Counted from the first letter of the stretch, positions 18,057 to 26,245 are shown. The stretch is 64,000 nucleotides of DNA from Rubrobacter xylanophilus DSM 9941 (GCF_000014185.1 NC_008148.1:1406001-1470000), one strand, 5' to 3'. Notes: a model not told the origin generated them from the letters alone. Numbers and translations are program-made.

Positions 18057-18809
18057 CTGCAGTTTCTCCAGAGACACCTCCCCGCGGCGGGCGGGGCGCG
18101 CCGGCTCGCCGCGATAGATCCCGCGCGCATACCCCGGCACGTGGGGATTATCATGGACGGCAACGGGCGCTGGGCCCGCCGCCGGGGCCTGCCGCGGGCC
18201 GCCGGGCACCGGGCGGGGGTCTCGGTGCTCACGCCGGTACTGGAGACCGCCGGCGAGCTGGGCATCGAGTCGCTCACCCTCTACGCCTTCTCCACGGAGA
18301 ACTGGTCCCGCCCGGCGGAGGAGGTGGACACCCTGATGTCGCTGTTTCTGGAGACTGCGCGGCGGAAGCTTCCGGAGATCAAGGAGCGCGGGGCGCGGGT
18401 GCGCTTTGTGGGGCGCAGGGAGCACCTCCCTAAGCCGGTGCTGCGGGCGATGCGCGAGGCCGAGGAGCTTACGGCCGAGAACGACCGGCTGCGGGTCTAC
18501 ATCGCCCTGAACTACGGGGGGCGCTCGGAGATAGTGGACGCCGCGCGCAGGATGCTCGCGGAGGGGCTCTCCCCGGAGGAGGTGGACGAGCGGACCTTCG
18601 CCCGCTACCTCTACGCGCCGGAGGTGCCGGACCTGGACCTCCTGATCCGCACGAGCGGGGAGATGCGGGTCTCGAACTTTCTGCTGTGGCAGATCGCCTA
18701 CGCCGAGCTCTACGTGACGGAGACTTTCTGGCCGGACTTCTCCCGGGAGGAGTTCCTGAAGGCCATCGAGGACTTCGCCTCCCGCTCCCGCCGCTGGGGC
18801 GGGGTGTAG
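18057..18809 (+). CDS. uppS: Isoprenyl (undecaprenyl) diphosphate synthase, CTG start
   Basis: cis-Prenyltransferase of 250 residues making the C55 lipid carrier for cell-wall synthesis. The signature DPARIPRHVGIIMDGNGRWA places the catalytic Asp at 34; LTLYAFSTENW and RTSGEMRVSNFLLWQ complete the active site. The first residues are conserved coding sequence, but no ATG, GTG or TTG lies upstream of them. A CTG 2 nt after frr has GGAGGT exactly 6 nt before it, so I take it as the start. The in-frame GTG at 18141 has no Shine-Dalgarno and would cut into the conserved IPRHVGIIMDG segment. Confidence 0.92.
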   Translation: MQFLQRHLPAAGGARRLAAIDPARIPRHVGIIMDGNGRWARRRGLPRAAGHRAGVSVLTPVLETAGELGIESLTLYAFSTENWSRPAEEVDTLMSLFLETARRKLPEIKERGARVRFVGRREHLPKPVLRAMREAEELTAENDRLRVYIALNYGGRSEIVDAARRMLAEGLSPEEVDERTFARYLYAPEVPDLDLLIRTSGEMRVSNFLLWQIAYAELYVTETFWPDFSREEFLKAIEDFASRSRRWGGV

Positions 18810-18820
18810 GGAGGGGCGTC

Positions 18821-19585
18821 TTGGGCCGGCGGGTGGCCACCGCGGCGGTGCTGGCGCCGCTGGTCCTGGCGGCGATCGCGGCGGGCGGCGTCGCGGTGTA
18901 CGCCGCGCTGCTCGCGGTCGCAATCGCCGCCTCCTTCGAGCTCTCGCGGGCGCTGGCGCTGCCCCGGGGCGCGGCTTTGGGGGCCGCGCTCGCCCCGCTG
19001 GCGCTCTCGGTGCCTTTCGGCCCCGAGGGGGTGCTCGGCGGGGTGCTTCTCGGGGTGCCGTGGGCTCTGCTGTGGCTCGGTGTTCTGCCGCGGCTGAGAA
19101 ACGAGCGGGCGCTGCTGGGGATGCTGCTGGTTCCCGTGTGGGTGGGGGCCCCGCTGGCCTTTGTGGCCCTGATCTCGGGCCTCGAGCACGGGCGGGCGAT
19201 GCTCCTCTTGACGGTCGTGGGGCCGTGGGTCTCCGACGCCGGGGCGTACTTCTGCGGCCTGGCCTTCGGGAGGCGCAGGATCTTCCCGGTCCTCAGCCCG
19301 GCCAAGACGCTGGAGGGGAGCCTCGGCGGGCTCCTCGCCACGACCGTCGCCGGGGGGGCGGCGGGCTACCTCCTGCCCGGCCTCTCCCCCTCCCGCGGGC
19401 TCGTCCTGGGGGCCGCGATCTCGCTGGCCAGCCAGGCGGGGGACCTCTTCGAGTCGGCGCTGAAGAGGATCCTGGGGCTCAAGGATTTGGGCAGCCTCCT
19501 GCCCGGCCACGGCGGCATCCTCGACCGGATCGACAGCCTGCTGTTCGCCGCCCCCGCGGTGTACTACCTGCTGCTTCTGGCGTGA
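18821..19585 (+). CDS. cdsA: Phosphatidate cytidylyltransferase
   Basis: Integral membrane enzyme of 254 residues making CDP-diacylglycerol from CTP and phosphatidic acid. It consists of about seven hydrophobic segments and ends with the CDS signature: SALKRILGLKD, then PGHGGILDRIDS. The TTG start follows a strong Shine-Dalgarno gggagggg. The product feeds the PgsA-like enzyme at 54.4 kb. It overlaps dxr by 4 nt. Confidence 0.94.
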   Translation: MGRRVATAAVLAPLVLAAIAAGGVAVYAALLAVAIAASFELSRALALPRGAALGAALAPLALSVPFGPEGVLGGVLLGVPWALLWLGVLPRLRNERALLGMLLVPVWVGAPLAFVALISGLEHGRAMLLLTVVGPWVSDAGAYFCGLAFGRRRIFPVLSPAKTLEGSLGGLLATTVAGGAAGYLLPGLSPSRGLVLGAAISLASQAGDLFESALKRILGLKDLGSLLPGHGGILDRIDSLLFAAPAVYYLLLLA

Positions 19586-20715
19586 GGCGGCGCGTCCTCA
19601 TCCTGGGCTCCACCGGGAGCATCGGCACCCAGGCGCTCGAGGTGATCCGGGCCCGCCCCGAGCGCTTCGAGGTGGTGGGGCTCTCGGCCTCCTCGAACGC
19701 CGCCCTCCTGCGGCGGCAGGTCGAGGAGTTCGCCCCCCGCTACGCCGCCCTGGAGAGCGGGGAGGCCGGTTCCCTTGCTGGGCTAGGGGCCGAGGTGCTC
19801 TCCGGGCCGGGCGCCACCGCCCTGCTCGCCGCGGTCCCCGCCGACGTGGTGCTCAACGCCGTCGTGGGCTTCGCCGGGCTCGCCGCCACCGTGAGCGCCC
19901 TGCGCGCGGGCAACCGCCTGGCGCTCGCCAACAAGGAGTCGGTCGTCGCCGGGGGCGAGTGGGTGATGGAGCTCGCCCGCAAGGGCGCCCTGATCCCGGT
20001 CGACTCCGAGCACTCGGCCCTCTTCCAGTGCCTGGAGGGCCGCCGCCGGGAGGAGGTGGACGGCCTGCTCCTGACCGCCTCGGGGGGGCCGTTCTTCGAC
20101 CTGGACGCCTCGCGGCTCGCCGGGGTCGGCCCGGAGGATGCCCTCAGGCACCCCACCTGGCGGATGGGGGCGAAGATCACGGTGGACTCCGCCACCATGA
20201 TGAACAAGGGCCTCGAGGTCATAGAGGCCCACCACCTCTTCGGCGTCCCCTACGAGCGCATACGGGTGGCCGTCCACCGCCAGTCGGCGGTCCATGGCGG
20301 GGTCCTCTTCACCGATGGCTCGGCGATCCTCCACGCCGCCCCAACCGACATGCGCCTGCCGATAGCCTACGCCCTCCTTTACCCCGAGCGTCTCCCCCTC
20401 GCCAGACCCCTCCCCTTCGCCGGAGAGCGCTGGACCTTCGAAGAGCCCCGCAACGACCTCTTCCGCTGCCTGCCCCTCGCCGTCGCCGCCGGCAGGGCCG
20501 GCGGGCCGTACCCCGCGGCCCTCAACGCCGCGAACGAGGTCGCCGTCCGGGCCTTCCTTGACCGGAGGATAAAATTCCTCCAGATACCGGAGATCGTAGA
20601 GGAGGTGCTCGAGGTTGTCCCGGATTTCGGTCCCCTCAGGGACCTCGAGGCGGTAGAGGCCGTGGACCGCTGGGCCAGGGAAGAGGCCGGACGCAGGGTG
20701 CGCGCCAGAGCATGA
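19582..20715 (+). CDS. dxr: 1-deoxy-D-xylulose 5-phosphate reductoisomerase
   Basis: First committed enzyme of the MEP isoprenoid pathway, 377 residues. The NADPH motif is LGSTGSIGTQALEV; NKESVVAGG, TASGGPFF, DSATMMNKGLEVIEAHHLF and HRQSAVHGG form the metal and substrate site. GTG start, overlapping cdsA as GTGA. With ispG two genes downstream it supplies prenyl diphosphates used by UppS, so this stretch joins isoprenoid and envelope lipid supply. Confidence 0.96.
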   Translation: MRRRVLILGSTGSIGTQALEVIRARPERFEVVGLSASSNAALLRRQVEEFAPRYAALESGEAGSLAGLGAEVLSGPGATALLAAVPADVVLNAVVGFAGLAATVSALRAGNRLALANKESVVAGGEWVMELARKGALIPVDSEHSALFQCLEGRRREEVDGLLLTASGGPFFDLDASRLAGVGPEDALRHPTWRMGAKITVDSATMMNKGLEVIEAHHLFGVPYERIRVAVHRQSAVHGGVLFTDGSAILHAAPTDMRLPIAYALLYPERLPLARPLPFAGERWTFEEPRNDLFRCLPLAVAAGRAGGPYPAALNAANEVAVRAFLDRRIKFLQIPEIVEEVLEVVPDFGPLRDLEAVEAVDRWAREEAGRRVRARA

Positions 20716-21749
20716 CCGTCCTCGTCGCGCTGCTCGGCCTGATCTTCCTGATCGCCATACACGAGCTGGGCCACATGCTCACCGCCAAGGCCCTCGGCGT
20801 GCGGGTCCCGGAGTTCGGTATCGGCTTCGGCCCCGCCCTCTTCAAGAAGAAGCTCGGCGATACCACCTACTCTTTCCGCATAATACTCCTGGGCGGGTTC
20901 GCGAGGATCGCGGGGATGGGCGACGGGCGCACGGGCCCGGGCACCTACTACGAGAAGCCTGCCTGGCGGCGGGCCCTGATCATCTTCGCCGGCCCGTTCG
21001 CGAACATCCTGGCGGCGGTGCTCATCCTCACGGCGATCTTCATGGGGGCCCACGAGCCCTCGATGACGGTGGAGCGGGTGGTGCCCGGCTCCTTCGCCGA
21101 CGAGGCCGGGGTGAAGAAGGGGGATCGGATCGTCGCCGTGGACGGACGGCGGGTGGAGAGCTGGGACGCCTTCGTAGGCGCCGTCGGGGACAAGCGGCCC
21201 GGCGACCCGGTCCGGCTCGTGGTCCGGCGGGACGGGGAGCCAAAGGTGTTCGCCGGGGAGCTCAAGGCCGACCCCCGCGACCCCGAGCGGGCGCTCGTGG
21301 GGGTGCAGCCCGCCCCCTCCGGGCAGACCTACGGCGTGCTCGAGGCCTTCGGGATGGCGGTCGGGCGGGTGGTCGAGATAACCAGGCTGCTCGGGGTCTT
21401 CCTCTGGCAGCTTCTCACCGGGGAGCAGAGCCTCTACCAGAACGTCACCGGCCCCGTGGGGATCGTCTCCGTCAGCAGCCAGTCCGTGGAGCAGGGGTTC
21501 TTCCCAGTGCTTCTGGCGTTCATAAGCCTCAACCTCGCGCTCTTCAACCTGCTCCCCATCCTCCCGCTCGATGGGGGGCACCTGCTCTTTCTCGCCGTCG
21601 AGAAGGTCATCCGCAAGCCCGTCAGCGAGGAGACCATGAACAGGGTGGCGATCGTCGGGCTGATGTTAGTCTTAACACTCTTTTTATTCGCAACCTATGC
21701 GGACCTTAGTAAAATCTTCTCCGGGGAGCCCTTCATCCCCGACCGCTGA
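20712..21749 (+). CDS. rseP: RseP-type site-2 protease (M50)
   Basis: Membrane-embedded zinc protease of 345 residues that cuts transmembrane substrates such as anti-sigma factors. The zinc motif HELGH is at residues 17-21 in the first transmembrane helix and the third ligand is Asp287 in LPLDGGHLL. One PDZ domain lies at ~110-190 (GSFADEAGVKKGDRIVAVDG). Hydrophobic helices end the protein. The dxr-rseP-ispG order is widespread. The natural substrate here is unknown. Confidence 0.94.
   Translation: MTVLVALLGLIFLIAIHELGHMLTAKALGVRVPEFGIGFGPALFKKKLGDTTYSFRIILLGGFARIAGMGDGRTGPGTYYEKPAWRRALIIFAGPFANILAAVLILTAIFMGAHEPSMTVERVVPGSFADEAGVKKGDRIVAVDGRRVESWDAFVGAVGDKRPGDPVRLVVRRDGEPKVFAGELKADPRDPERALVGVQPAPSGQTYGVLEAFGMAVGRVVEITRLLGVFLWQLLTGEQSLYQNVTGPVGIVSVSSQSVEQGFFPVLLAFISLNLALFNLLPILPLDGGHLLFLAVEKVIRKPVSEETMNRVAIVGLMLVLTLFLFATYADLSKIFSGEPFIPDR
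20877..20886 (+). repeat. CGCATAATAC motif in rseP
   Basis: Intragenic copy of the recurrent motif, in frame as Arg-Ile-Ile. The 120 nt before it hold about 45 C and 33 G; the 110 nt after it about 36 C and 46 G, a mild change of strand bias. Confidence 0.5.
21687..21715 (+). promoter_or_regulatory. Candidate promoter of ispG inside rseP
   Basis: TTCGCA, a 17-nt spacer and TAAAAT, lying in an unusually AT-rich end of rseP about 55 nt before ispG. The match to consensus is fair. Confidence 0.4.
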
Positions 21750-21769
21750 TACGTTGAGAGCCCGCTTTC

Positions 21770-22855
21770 ATGGGAAGTGAGATGACCGAGACAACCGTGA
21801 GAGAGCGCCCGGTCACCAGCCGCCGGATCATGGTGGGCGACGTGCCCATCGGCGGCGGGGCGCAGATAGTCGTACAGTCCATGACCAACACCCCGACGCA
21901 CGACGTCGAGGCGACGGTGCAGCAGATCTACGACCTCAACGCCGCCGGAGCGGAGCTGGTGCGGGTCTCGGTGAACGGCTCCAAGGCGCTCAAAGGCTTC
22001 CGGGAGATCGTGCCGCGCTCGCCGGTGCCGCTGATCGCGGACATCCACTTCGACTACCGGATGGCGCTCGGGGCGGCGGATGCCGGGGCGGCGTGCGTCC
22101 GCATAAACCCGGGGAACATCGGCAGCGACGACCGCTTCCGGAAGGTGATAGAGAAGTGCCAGGAGAAGGGCATCGCGATGCGCATCGGGGTCAACTCCGG
22201 CTCGGTCGAGAAGCGGTTCTGGCACCTTCCGAAGGCCGAGGCCATGGTGGCGAGCGCGCTGCACAAGGTGGAGATCGCCGAGGAGATGGGCTTCTACGAC
22301 TTCAAGGTCTCGCTGAAGGCGAGCCACGTGCCCGTCATGGTGGAGGCCAACAAGAAGTTCCGGGAGCACTCCGACGCGCCGCTGCACCTCGGGGTGACCG
22401 AGGCCGGGACCAAGCTGCCGGGCGCGATCAAGAGCGCCGCGGCGCTGGGGCAGCTGCTCCCCTACGGCATCGGGGACACCATAAGGATCTCGCTGGCCGA
22501 GGACCCGCTGGAGGAGCTGCCGGTGGCCTACCAGATCCTCTCGGCCCTCGAGCTTCGCCACCGCGGCCCCAACGTCATCGCCTGCCCCAGCTGCGCGCGC
22601 ACGCTCGGCTTCGACGTGATCGGGATGGCCGCCAGGGTGGAGGAGCGTCTCAGGGACTACGAGGACCACTTCACCGTCGCGGTGATGGGTTGCATCGTCA
22701 ACGGCCCCGGCGAGGCCCGCGACGCGGACTACGGGGTGGCCGGCGGCAAGGACGACGGCGTGATCTTCGCGAAGGGCAGGCCGCTGCGCAAGGTGCACCG
22801 GGACGAGATCTTCGACGCCCTCTTCGAGGAGATAGAGAAGGACGGCAGGAAGTAG
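21770..22855 (+). CDS. ispG: (E)-4-hydroxy-3-methylbut-2-enyl-diphosphate synthase
   Basis: MEP-pathway iron-sulfur enzyme (GcpE), 361 residues, reductively opening MEcPP to HMBPP. The 4Fe-4S ligands are Cys272 and Cys275 in CPSCARTLGFDV and Cys308 in MGCIVNGPGEARDAD, with the conserved later glutamate in this last motif. The TIM-barrel part shows QSMTNTPTHDVEATVQQI and RINPGNIG. ATG 21770 is used; an in-frame ATG four codons later is also possible. It closes the isoprenoid group. Confidence 0.96.
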   Translation: MGSEMTETTVRERPVTSRRIMVGDVPIGGGAQIVVQSMTNTPTHDVEATVQQIYDLNAAGAELVRVSVNGSKALKGFREIVPRSPVPLIADIHFDYRMALGAADAGAACVRINPGNIGSDDRFRKVIEKCQEKGIAMRIGVNSGSVEKRFWHLPKAEAMVASALHKVEIAEEMGFYDFKVSLKASHVPVMVEANKKFREHSDAPLHLGVTEAGTKLPGAIKSAAALGQLLPYGIGDTIRISLAEDPLEELPVAYQILSALELRHRGPNVIACPSCARTLGFDVIGMAARVEERLRDYEDHFTVAVMGCIVNGPGEARDADYGVAGGKDDGVIFAKGRPLRKVHRDEIFDALFEEIEKDGRK

Positions 22856-22866
22856 CGGCCCCGCGG

Positions 22867-22892
22867 GGTTAGCCGCCCGGCCGCCCGGGTAA
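22867..22892 (+). promoter_or_regulatory. SigB/SigF-like promoter of the SRPBCC gene
   Basis: GGTT, a 16-nt spacer, then GGGTAA, continuing as GGGTAAGAA. This resembles the general-stress sigma consensus GTTT-N15-17-GGGTAT of SigB/SigF-type factors. The convergent yihY gene has the same GNTT-N16-GGGTAAGAA arrangement on the other strand. Confidence 0.55.
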
Positions 22893-22932
22893 GAACCGTC
22901 TACCGTCGTCGAGGAGAACGGAGGAGGGCGGC

Positions 22933-23526
22933 ATGCCGCAGCGGGTAGAGGGCAGCATAGAGATCGAAGCCCCCGTCGAGCGGGTCTACGGCTACTGGGA
23001 GAACCTGGAGAACCTCCCGAGCTTCATGTCCAACGTGGAGGAGGTCCGCTCCACCGGGGCGGACACCACCCGCTGGCGGGTGAAGGGCCCCTTCGGGCGG
23101 ACGCTCGAGTGGGAGGCCAAAACCACCCAGAAGGAGCCCAACCGCGCCATAGCCTGGAACTCGGTGGGCGGGCAGGTGGAGACCTCCGGTCAGGTGCGCT
23201 TCGTGGAGGTGACCCCCAACCGCACCCGGGTCGAGGTGCAGATGAACTACTGGGACCCGCCGGGCGGGCGGGCCGGGGAGGTCGTCTCGAGGGCCATCTC
23301 CGACCCGAAGCTCCAGCTCGAGCAGGATCTGCGCAACCTGAAGGACATCATAGAGGGGCGGGTGAGCCCGGAGGAGGCCAGGAGGCGCCCGGCGGCCGCC
23401 ACCCTGCAGAGCGGGACCGCGGCGGGGTTGGTCCTGCTGCTCGGGGCGGCGCTGGTGCTCTTCCTGCTCCTCCGCGGGGGAGGGGAGCGGGAGGAGCGGA
23501 GGTTCAGGATCATCCTCGAGCTCTAG
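22933..23526 (+). CDS. SRPBCC-family protein with C-terminal membrane anchor
   Basis: A 197-residue protein with a START-like SRPBCC domain (residues ~5-140: EIEAPVERVYGYWENLENLPSFM, then AWNSVGGQVETSGQVRF) that normally binds a hydrophobic ligand in a helix-grip cavity. A linker leads to one hydrophobic helix near residues 158-178 (LVLLLGAALVLFLLL) and a basic end, so it is probably tethered to the membrane with the binding domain in the cytoplasm. Good Shine-Dalgarno (ggaggaggg). Ligand and role are unknown. It converges on the YihY gene with a 4-nt overlap, and both share a candidate stress promoter. Confidence 0.8.
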   Translation: MPQRVEGSIEIEAPVERVYGYWENLENLPSFMSNVEEVRSTGADTTRWRVKGPFGRTLEWEAKTTQKEPNRAIAWNSVGGQVETSGQVRFVEVTPNRTRVEVQMNYWDPPGGRAGEVVSRAISDPKLQLEQDLRNLKDIIEGRVSPEEARRRPAAATLQSGTAAGLVLLLGAALVLFLLLRGGGEREERRFRIILEL

Positions 23527-24476
23527 GGCGCCCCGTCCTTCGGGGCCCGCTCCCCCTCGTCCTTCCCCTCGGGGATGTGCCACTCTATCACCTGGTTCAG
23601 CTCGGCGCCGAGCAGCACGATCAGGGAGGAGTAGTAGACGTAGAGCAGGAAGATGATGATCCCCGCGAGCGAGCCGTAGGTTGCGTTGTAGGAGCCGAAG
23701 TTCGCCACGTACAGCGAGAACGCCAGCGAGAAGATCAGCCAGAACACGAAGGCGAGCACCGATCCCGCGCTGATCCAGCGCCACCGCTGCTCCACGGCCG
23801 GGGCGAAGTAGTAGACGAGGGCGAAGGCGAAGAGCACGAAGCAGGCCAGGATGGGCCACTGCGCGACGCTCCAGATCGCCGCGAAGACCGGCCCGAGGCC
23901 CACCAGAGAGGCGAGCCCGCCGCCGAAGGCGGCGCCGAAGACCAGCAGGAGCAGGGCGAGGATCAGCAGCGCCGCGACGGCCAGCGAGATCAGGATGGAG
24001 ATCCCGTAGACCTTCCAGAACGGGCGGTTCTCCTCGACCTCGTACATCACGTTCATCGCCTCCATCACCGAGCGCATCGCCCCCGAGACGCCCCACAGCG
24101 CCAGCAGGATGGAGATCACCGCGCCCGCCGTGAACGCCCCCTCGGCCTGGCTCTGCGTTATGGAGAGCAGCTGGCTCTCCACGAACCGCAGCGCGGACTG
24201 GGGCATCACCCGCGAGAGGTTCTCCAGCATCGTCCGCACCAGATCGGTGGCGTCGAAGAGCCCGAGCAGCGAGAGCAGCAGCGTGAAGAACGGGAAGATG
24301 GCGAAGAACACCTTGTAGGTCAGGTTCCCGGCGTAGGCCGAGACGTGGTCCTCCTGCATCTCCCTGAGGGTCAGCTTCAGCAGGTCCACCAGGCCCAGGT
24401 CGCGGGTCATCGGGACCCGGGGGCGGTTGCCCGCCCTCTCGGCGCTCCTCAACAGGTTTCTGCCCGGTATGCGCAT
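23523..24476 (-). CDS. YihY/BrkB-family inner membrane protein
   Basis: A 317-residue polytopic protein with about six transmembrane helices and the family features SAYAGNLTYKVFFAIFPF near the first helix, GVSGAMRSVMEAMNVMYE, and YNATYGSLAGIIIFLLYVY. Old annotations as ribonuclease BN are wrong for this family; transport or envelope roles are suspected. The N-terminus (LGLVDLLKLTLREMQEDHVSAYA) is cytoplasmic. It is transcribed toward the SRPBCC gene and preceded by a candidate SigB/SigF-type promoter, suggesting a stress function (inference). Confidence 0.85.
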   Translation of the reverse strand: MRIPGRNLLRSAERAGNRPRVPMTRDLGLVDLLKLTLREMQEDHVSAYAGNLTYKVFFAIFPFFTLLLSLLGLFDATDLVRTMLENLSRVMPQSALRFVESQLLSITQSQAEGAFTAGAVISILLALWGVSGAMRSVMEAMNVMYEVEENRPFWKVYGISILISLAVAALLILALLLLVFGAAFGGGLASLVGLGPVFAAIWSVAQWPILACFVLFAFALVYYFAPAVEQRWRWISAGSVLAFVFWLIFSLAFSLYVANFGSYNATYGSLAGIIIFLLYVYYSSLIVLLGAELNQVIEWHIPEGKDEGERAPKDGAP

Positions 24477-24515
24477 CCCTCTCCTCTCTCGTAAAAAGCG
24501 GCAGGGTAAGACTTC

Positions 24516-24541
24516 TTACCCGCCTGGGGGCGAGCCGAAGC
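24516..24541 (-). promoter_or_regulatory. SigB/SigF-like promoter of the YihY gene
   Basis: On the minus strand GCTT, a 16-nt spacer and GGGTAAGAA. The -10 is also half of a palindrome GGGTAAGA-AG-TCTTACCC (24504-24521), which could be an operator. Confidence 0.5.
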
Positions 24542-24552
24542 CTCGGGGCGCC

Positions 24553-24580
24553 TTGTAACCTACATGCTCTGTTATATAAT
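24553..24580 (+). promoter_or_regulatory. Promoter of the rimP-nusA-infB operon
   Basis: TTGTAA (24553-24558), 16-nt spacer, TATAAT (24575-24580). The perfect -10 and good -35 make this one of the strongest housekeeping promoters in the window. Confidence 0.75.
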
Positions 24581-24596
24581 CGGGGTGCTGTGACGG

Positions 24597-24630
24597 AGCA
24601 AGGGGTCTCTCCGGACCCGTTGCTTTTTTT
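24597..24630 (+). terminator. Leader terminator/attenuator before rimP
   Basis: The stem pairs AGCAA with TTGCT and GGGTC with GACCC around the six-base loop TCTCCG, with one G-G mismatch, followed by seven T. It starts about 10 nt after the expected transcription start and ends 5 nt before the rimP start codon, so it can only act as an attenuator of its own operon. The rimP leaders known from enterobacteria have a comparable terminator, thought to respond to NusA. Confidence 0.75.
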
Positions 24631-24635
24631 AACGT

Positions 24636-25103
24636 TTGAAGAAGGTGGTAGTAACGGCGACGAGGCTGGACAGGCTGAGCGAGGCTGTGGAGCGGGCGCT
24701 CCCCGAGGGGACCGAGCTGGTCGAGGCCCGGTTCTCGCGGGGGCCGCTGCTGACGCTGCTCGTGGACCGCGAGGGGGGACCCGTGGACCACGAGTTCTGC
24801 GCGCGCATCATCTCCATAGTCGCTCCGGCGCTGGAGGAGGAGGGCTACAGCGGCATGATCGAGGTCTCCTCGCCGGGCATCGAGCGGCCGCTGACCAGGC
24901 CCTCGCACTTCCGGCGCTTTATCGGCCGCCGGGTGCGGGTACGGGTCGGCGAGCCCGTGGATGGCCGCCGGAACTTCACCGGCGTCATAGAGCGGGTCGC
25001 CGACGCCGGCTTCGTGCTCAGGCTATCCGAGGATGGCGAGGAGGTGGAGCTGCCGTTCGGCTCCGTGACCCGGGCCCACCTCAAGGAGGATCTGGACAAG
25101 TGA
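24636..25103 (+). CDS. rimP: Ribosome maturation factor RimP
   Basis: 30S maturation factor of 155 residues. The N-terminal domain contains LVDREGGPVDHEFCARI and the core motif VSSPGIERPLTRPSHF; the C-terminal part is a small barrel (GRRVRVRVGEPVDGR). The start is uncertain: TTG 24636 lies 5 nt after the terminator T run with no Shine-Dalgarno, and a GTG three codons later is the alternative. Both leave the domain intact. It heads the rimP-nusA-infB operon and overlaps nusA by 4 nt. Confidence 0.94.
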   Translation: MKKVVVTATRLDRLSEAVERALPEGTELVEARFSRGPLLTLLVDREGGPVDHEFCARIISIVAPALEEEGYSGMIEVSSPGIERPLTRPSHFRRFIGRRVRVRVGEPVDGRRNFTGVIERVADAGFVLRLSEDGEEVELPFGSVTRAHLKEDLDK

Positions 25104-26245
25104 ATACCGCGCTGCTTTCGGCACTGCACGAGATCGAGACCGAGAAGGGCATTCCCTTCGAGACCGTCAAGCGGGTTCTCGAGGAGTCCCTGCTCGCCGC
25201 CTACAGGGAGCGCGAGGGGGCGGTCGAGGGCGCCGAGGTCGTCCTGGACCGGGAGACGGGCGACCTGCGGGTGATGAAGGACGGCGAGGACATCACCCCC
25301 GAGGACTTCGACTTCACCCGGATAGCGGCCTCCCTGATGCGGCAGAACTTCATGCAGCGCCTCAACGAGGTGCACAACCAGCAGCTGGTCAAGGAGTACG
25401 GCGAGCGCATCGGGGACGTCGTCACCGGGATCGTCCAGCAGGCCCACCGGCGGATGACGATCATAGACCTGGGCCGGGTGGAGGCGCTCTTGCCGGCCAG
25501 CGAGCAGGTGCCGGGCGAGCGCTACGAGAACGGCCAGCGCCTGAAGGTCTACCTCCTGGACATAAAGGAGGCCGGGCGGGGGCCGAGCATCATCGTCAGC
25601 CGCAGGCACGAGGGGCTTCTGCGGGGCCTGTTCGAGCTGGAGGTGCCCGAGATCTACGACGGCCTCGTGGAGATAAAGGCCGTGGCCCGGGAGGCCGGGC
25701 TGCGCTCGAAGGTCGCCGTGTGGTCCAACGAGCCGGGGATAGACCCGGTGGGGGCCTGCGTGGGGCCGCGGGGCAGCCGGGTGCGGGCCGTGGTCTCCGA
25801 GCTCAGGAACGAGAAGATAGACATCATCCAGTGGGACCCCGACCCGGCGCGGTTCATCGCGAAGGCGCTCTCGCCGGCGCGGGTGCGGGAGGTGTACCTG
25901 GACGAGGAGGAGAAGCAGGCCGAGGTGATCGTGCCGGACGACCAGCTCTCGCTGGCCATCGGCCGCGAGGGCCAGAACGCCCGCCTCGCCGTGAAGCTGA
26001 CCGACTGGAAGATAGACATCAAGCCCGAGAGCCAGGCCGTCGAGTACGAGGAGGAGGACGAGTGGGAGCCCGACGAGGGCTCGAGCATGCACCGCTGCCG
26101 GGCGGTCCTCTCCAACGGGAAGCGGTGCGCCAACATGGCGCTGCCCGGCTCCCTCTTCTGCGGCATACCGTCGCACCAGGCCCAGGCCAAGGAGTTCGAG
26201 GGCCTGACCGAGGGCTCGCAGGAGGAGGAGGTGGCGGATGAGTAA
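25100..26245 (+). CDS. nusA: Transcription termination/antitermination factor NusA
   Basis: NusA of 381 residues: N-terminal RNA-polymerase-binding domain (~1-125), S1 domain (~130-200, IGDVVTGIVQQAHRRMTIIDLG) and two KH domains (GACVGPRGSRVRAVVSEL; LAIGREGQNARLAVKLTDW). After an acidic linker there is an extra tail with HRC, GKRC, LFC and SH: Cys333, Cys343, Cys354, His359, a possible zinc-binding module. The usual ylxR gene between nusA and infB is absent; infB overlaps by 8 nt. GTG start overlaps rimP. Confidence 0.95.
   Translation: MNTALLSALHEIETEKGIPFETVKRVLEESLLAAYREREGAVEGAEVVLDRETGDLRVMKDGEDITPEDFDFTRIAASLMRQNFMQRLNEVHNQQLVKEYGERIGDVVTGIVQQAHRRMTIIDLGRVEALLPASEQVPGERYENGQRLKVYLLDIKEAGRGPSIIVSRRHEGLLRGLFELEVPEIYDGLVEIKAVAREAGLRSKVAVWSNEPGIDPVGACVGPRGSRVRAVVSELRNEKIDIIQWDPDPARFIAKALSPARVREVYLDEEEKQAEVIVPDDQLSLAIGREGQNARLAVKLTDWKIDIKPESQAVEYEEEDEWEPDEGSSMHRCRAVLSNGKRCANMALPGSLFCGIPSHQAQAKEFEGLTEGSQEEEVADE

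Noticed and set aside
24590-25099. A frame starting GTG 24590 and running through rimP into nusA
   Set aside because: It begins inside the leader hairpin and reads rimP out of frame; NusA begins at GTG 25100.
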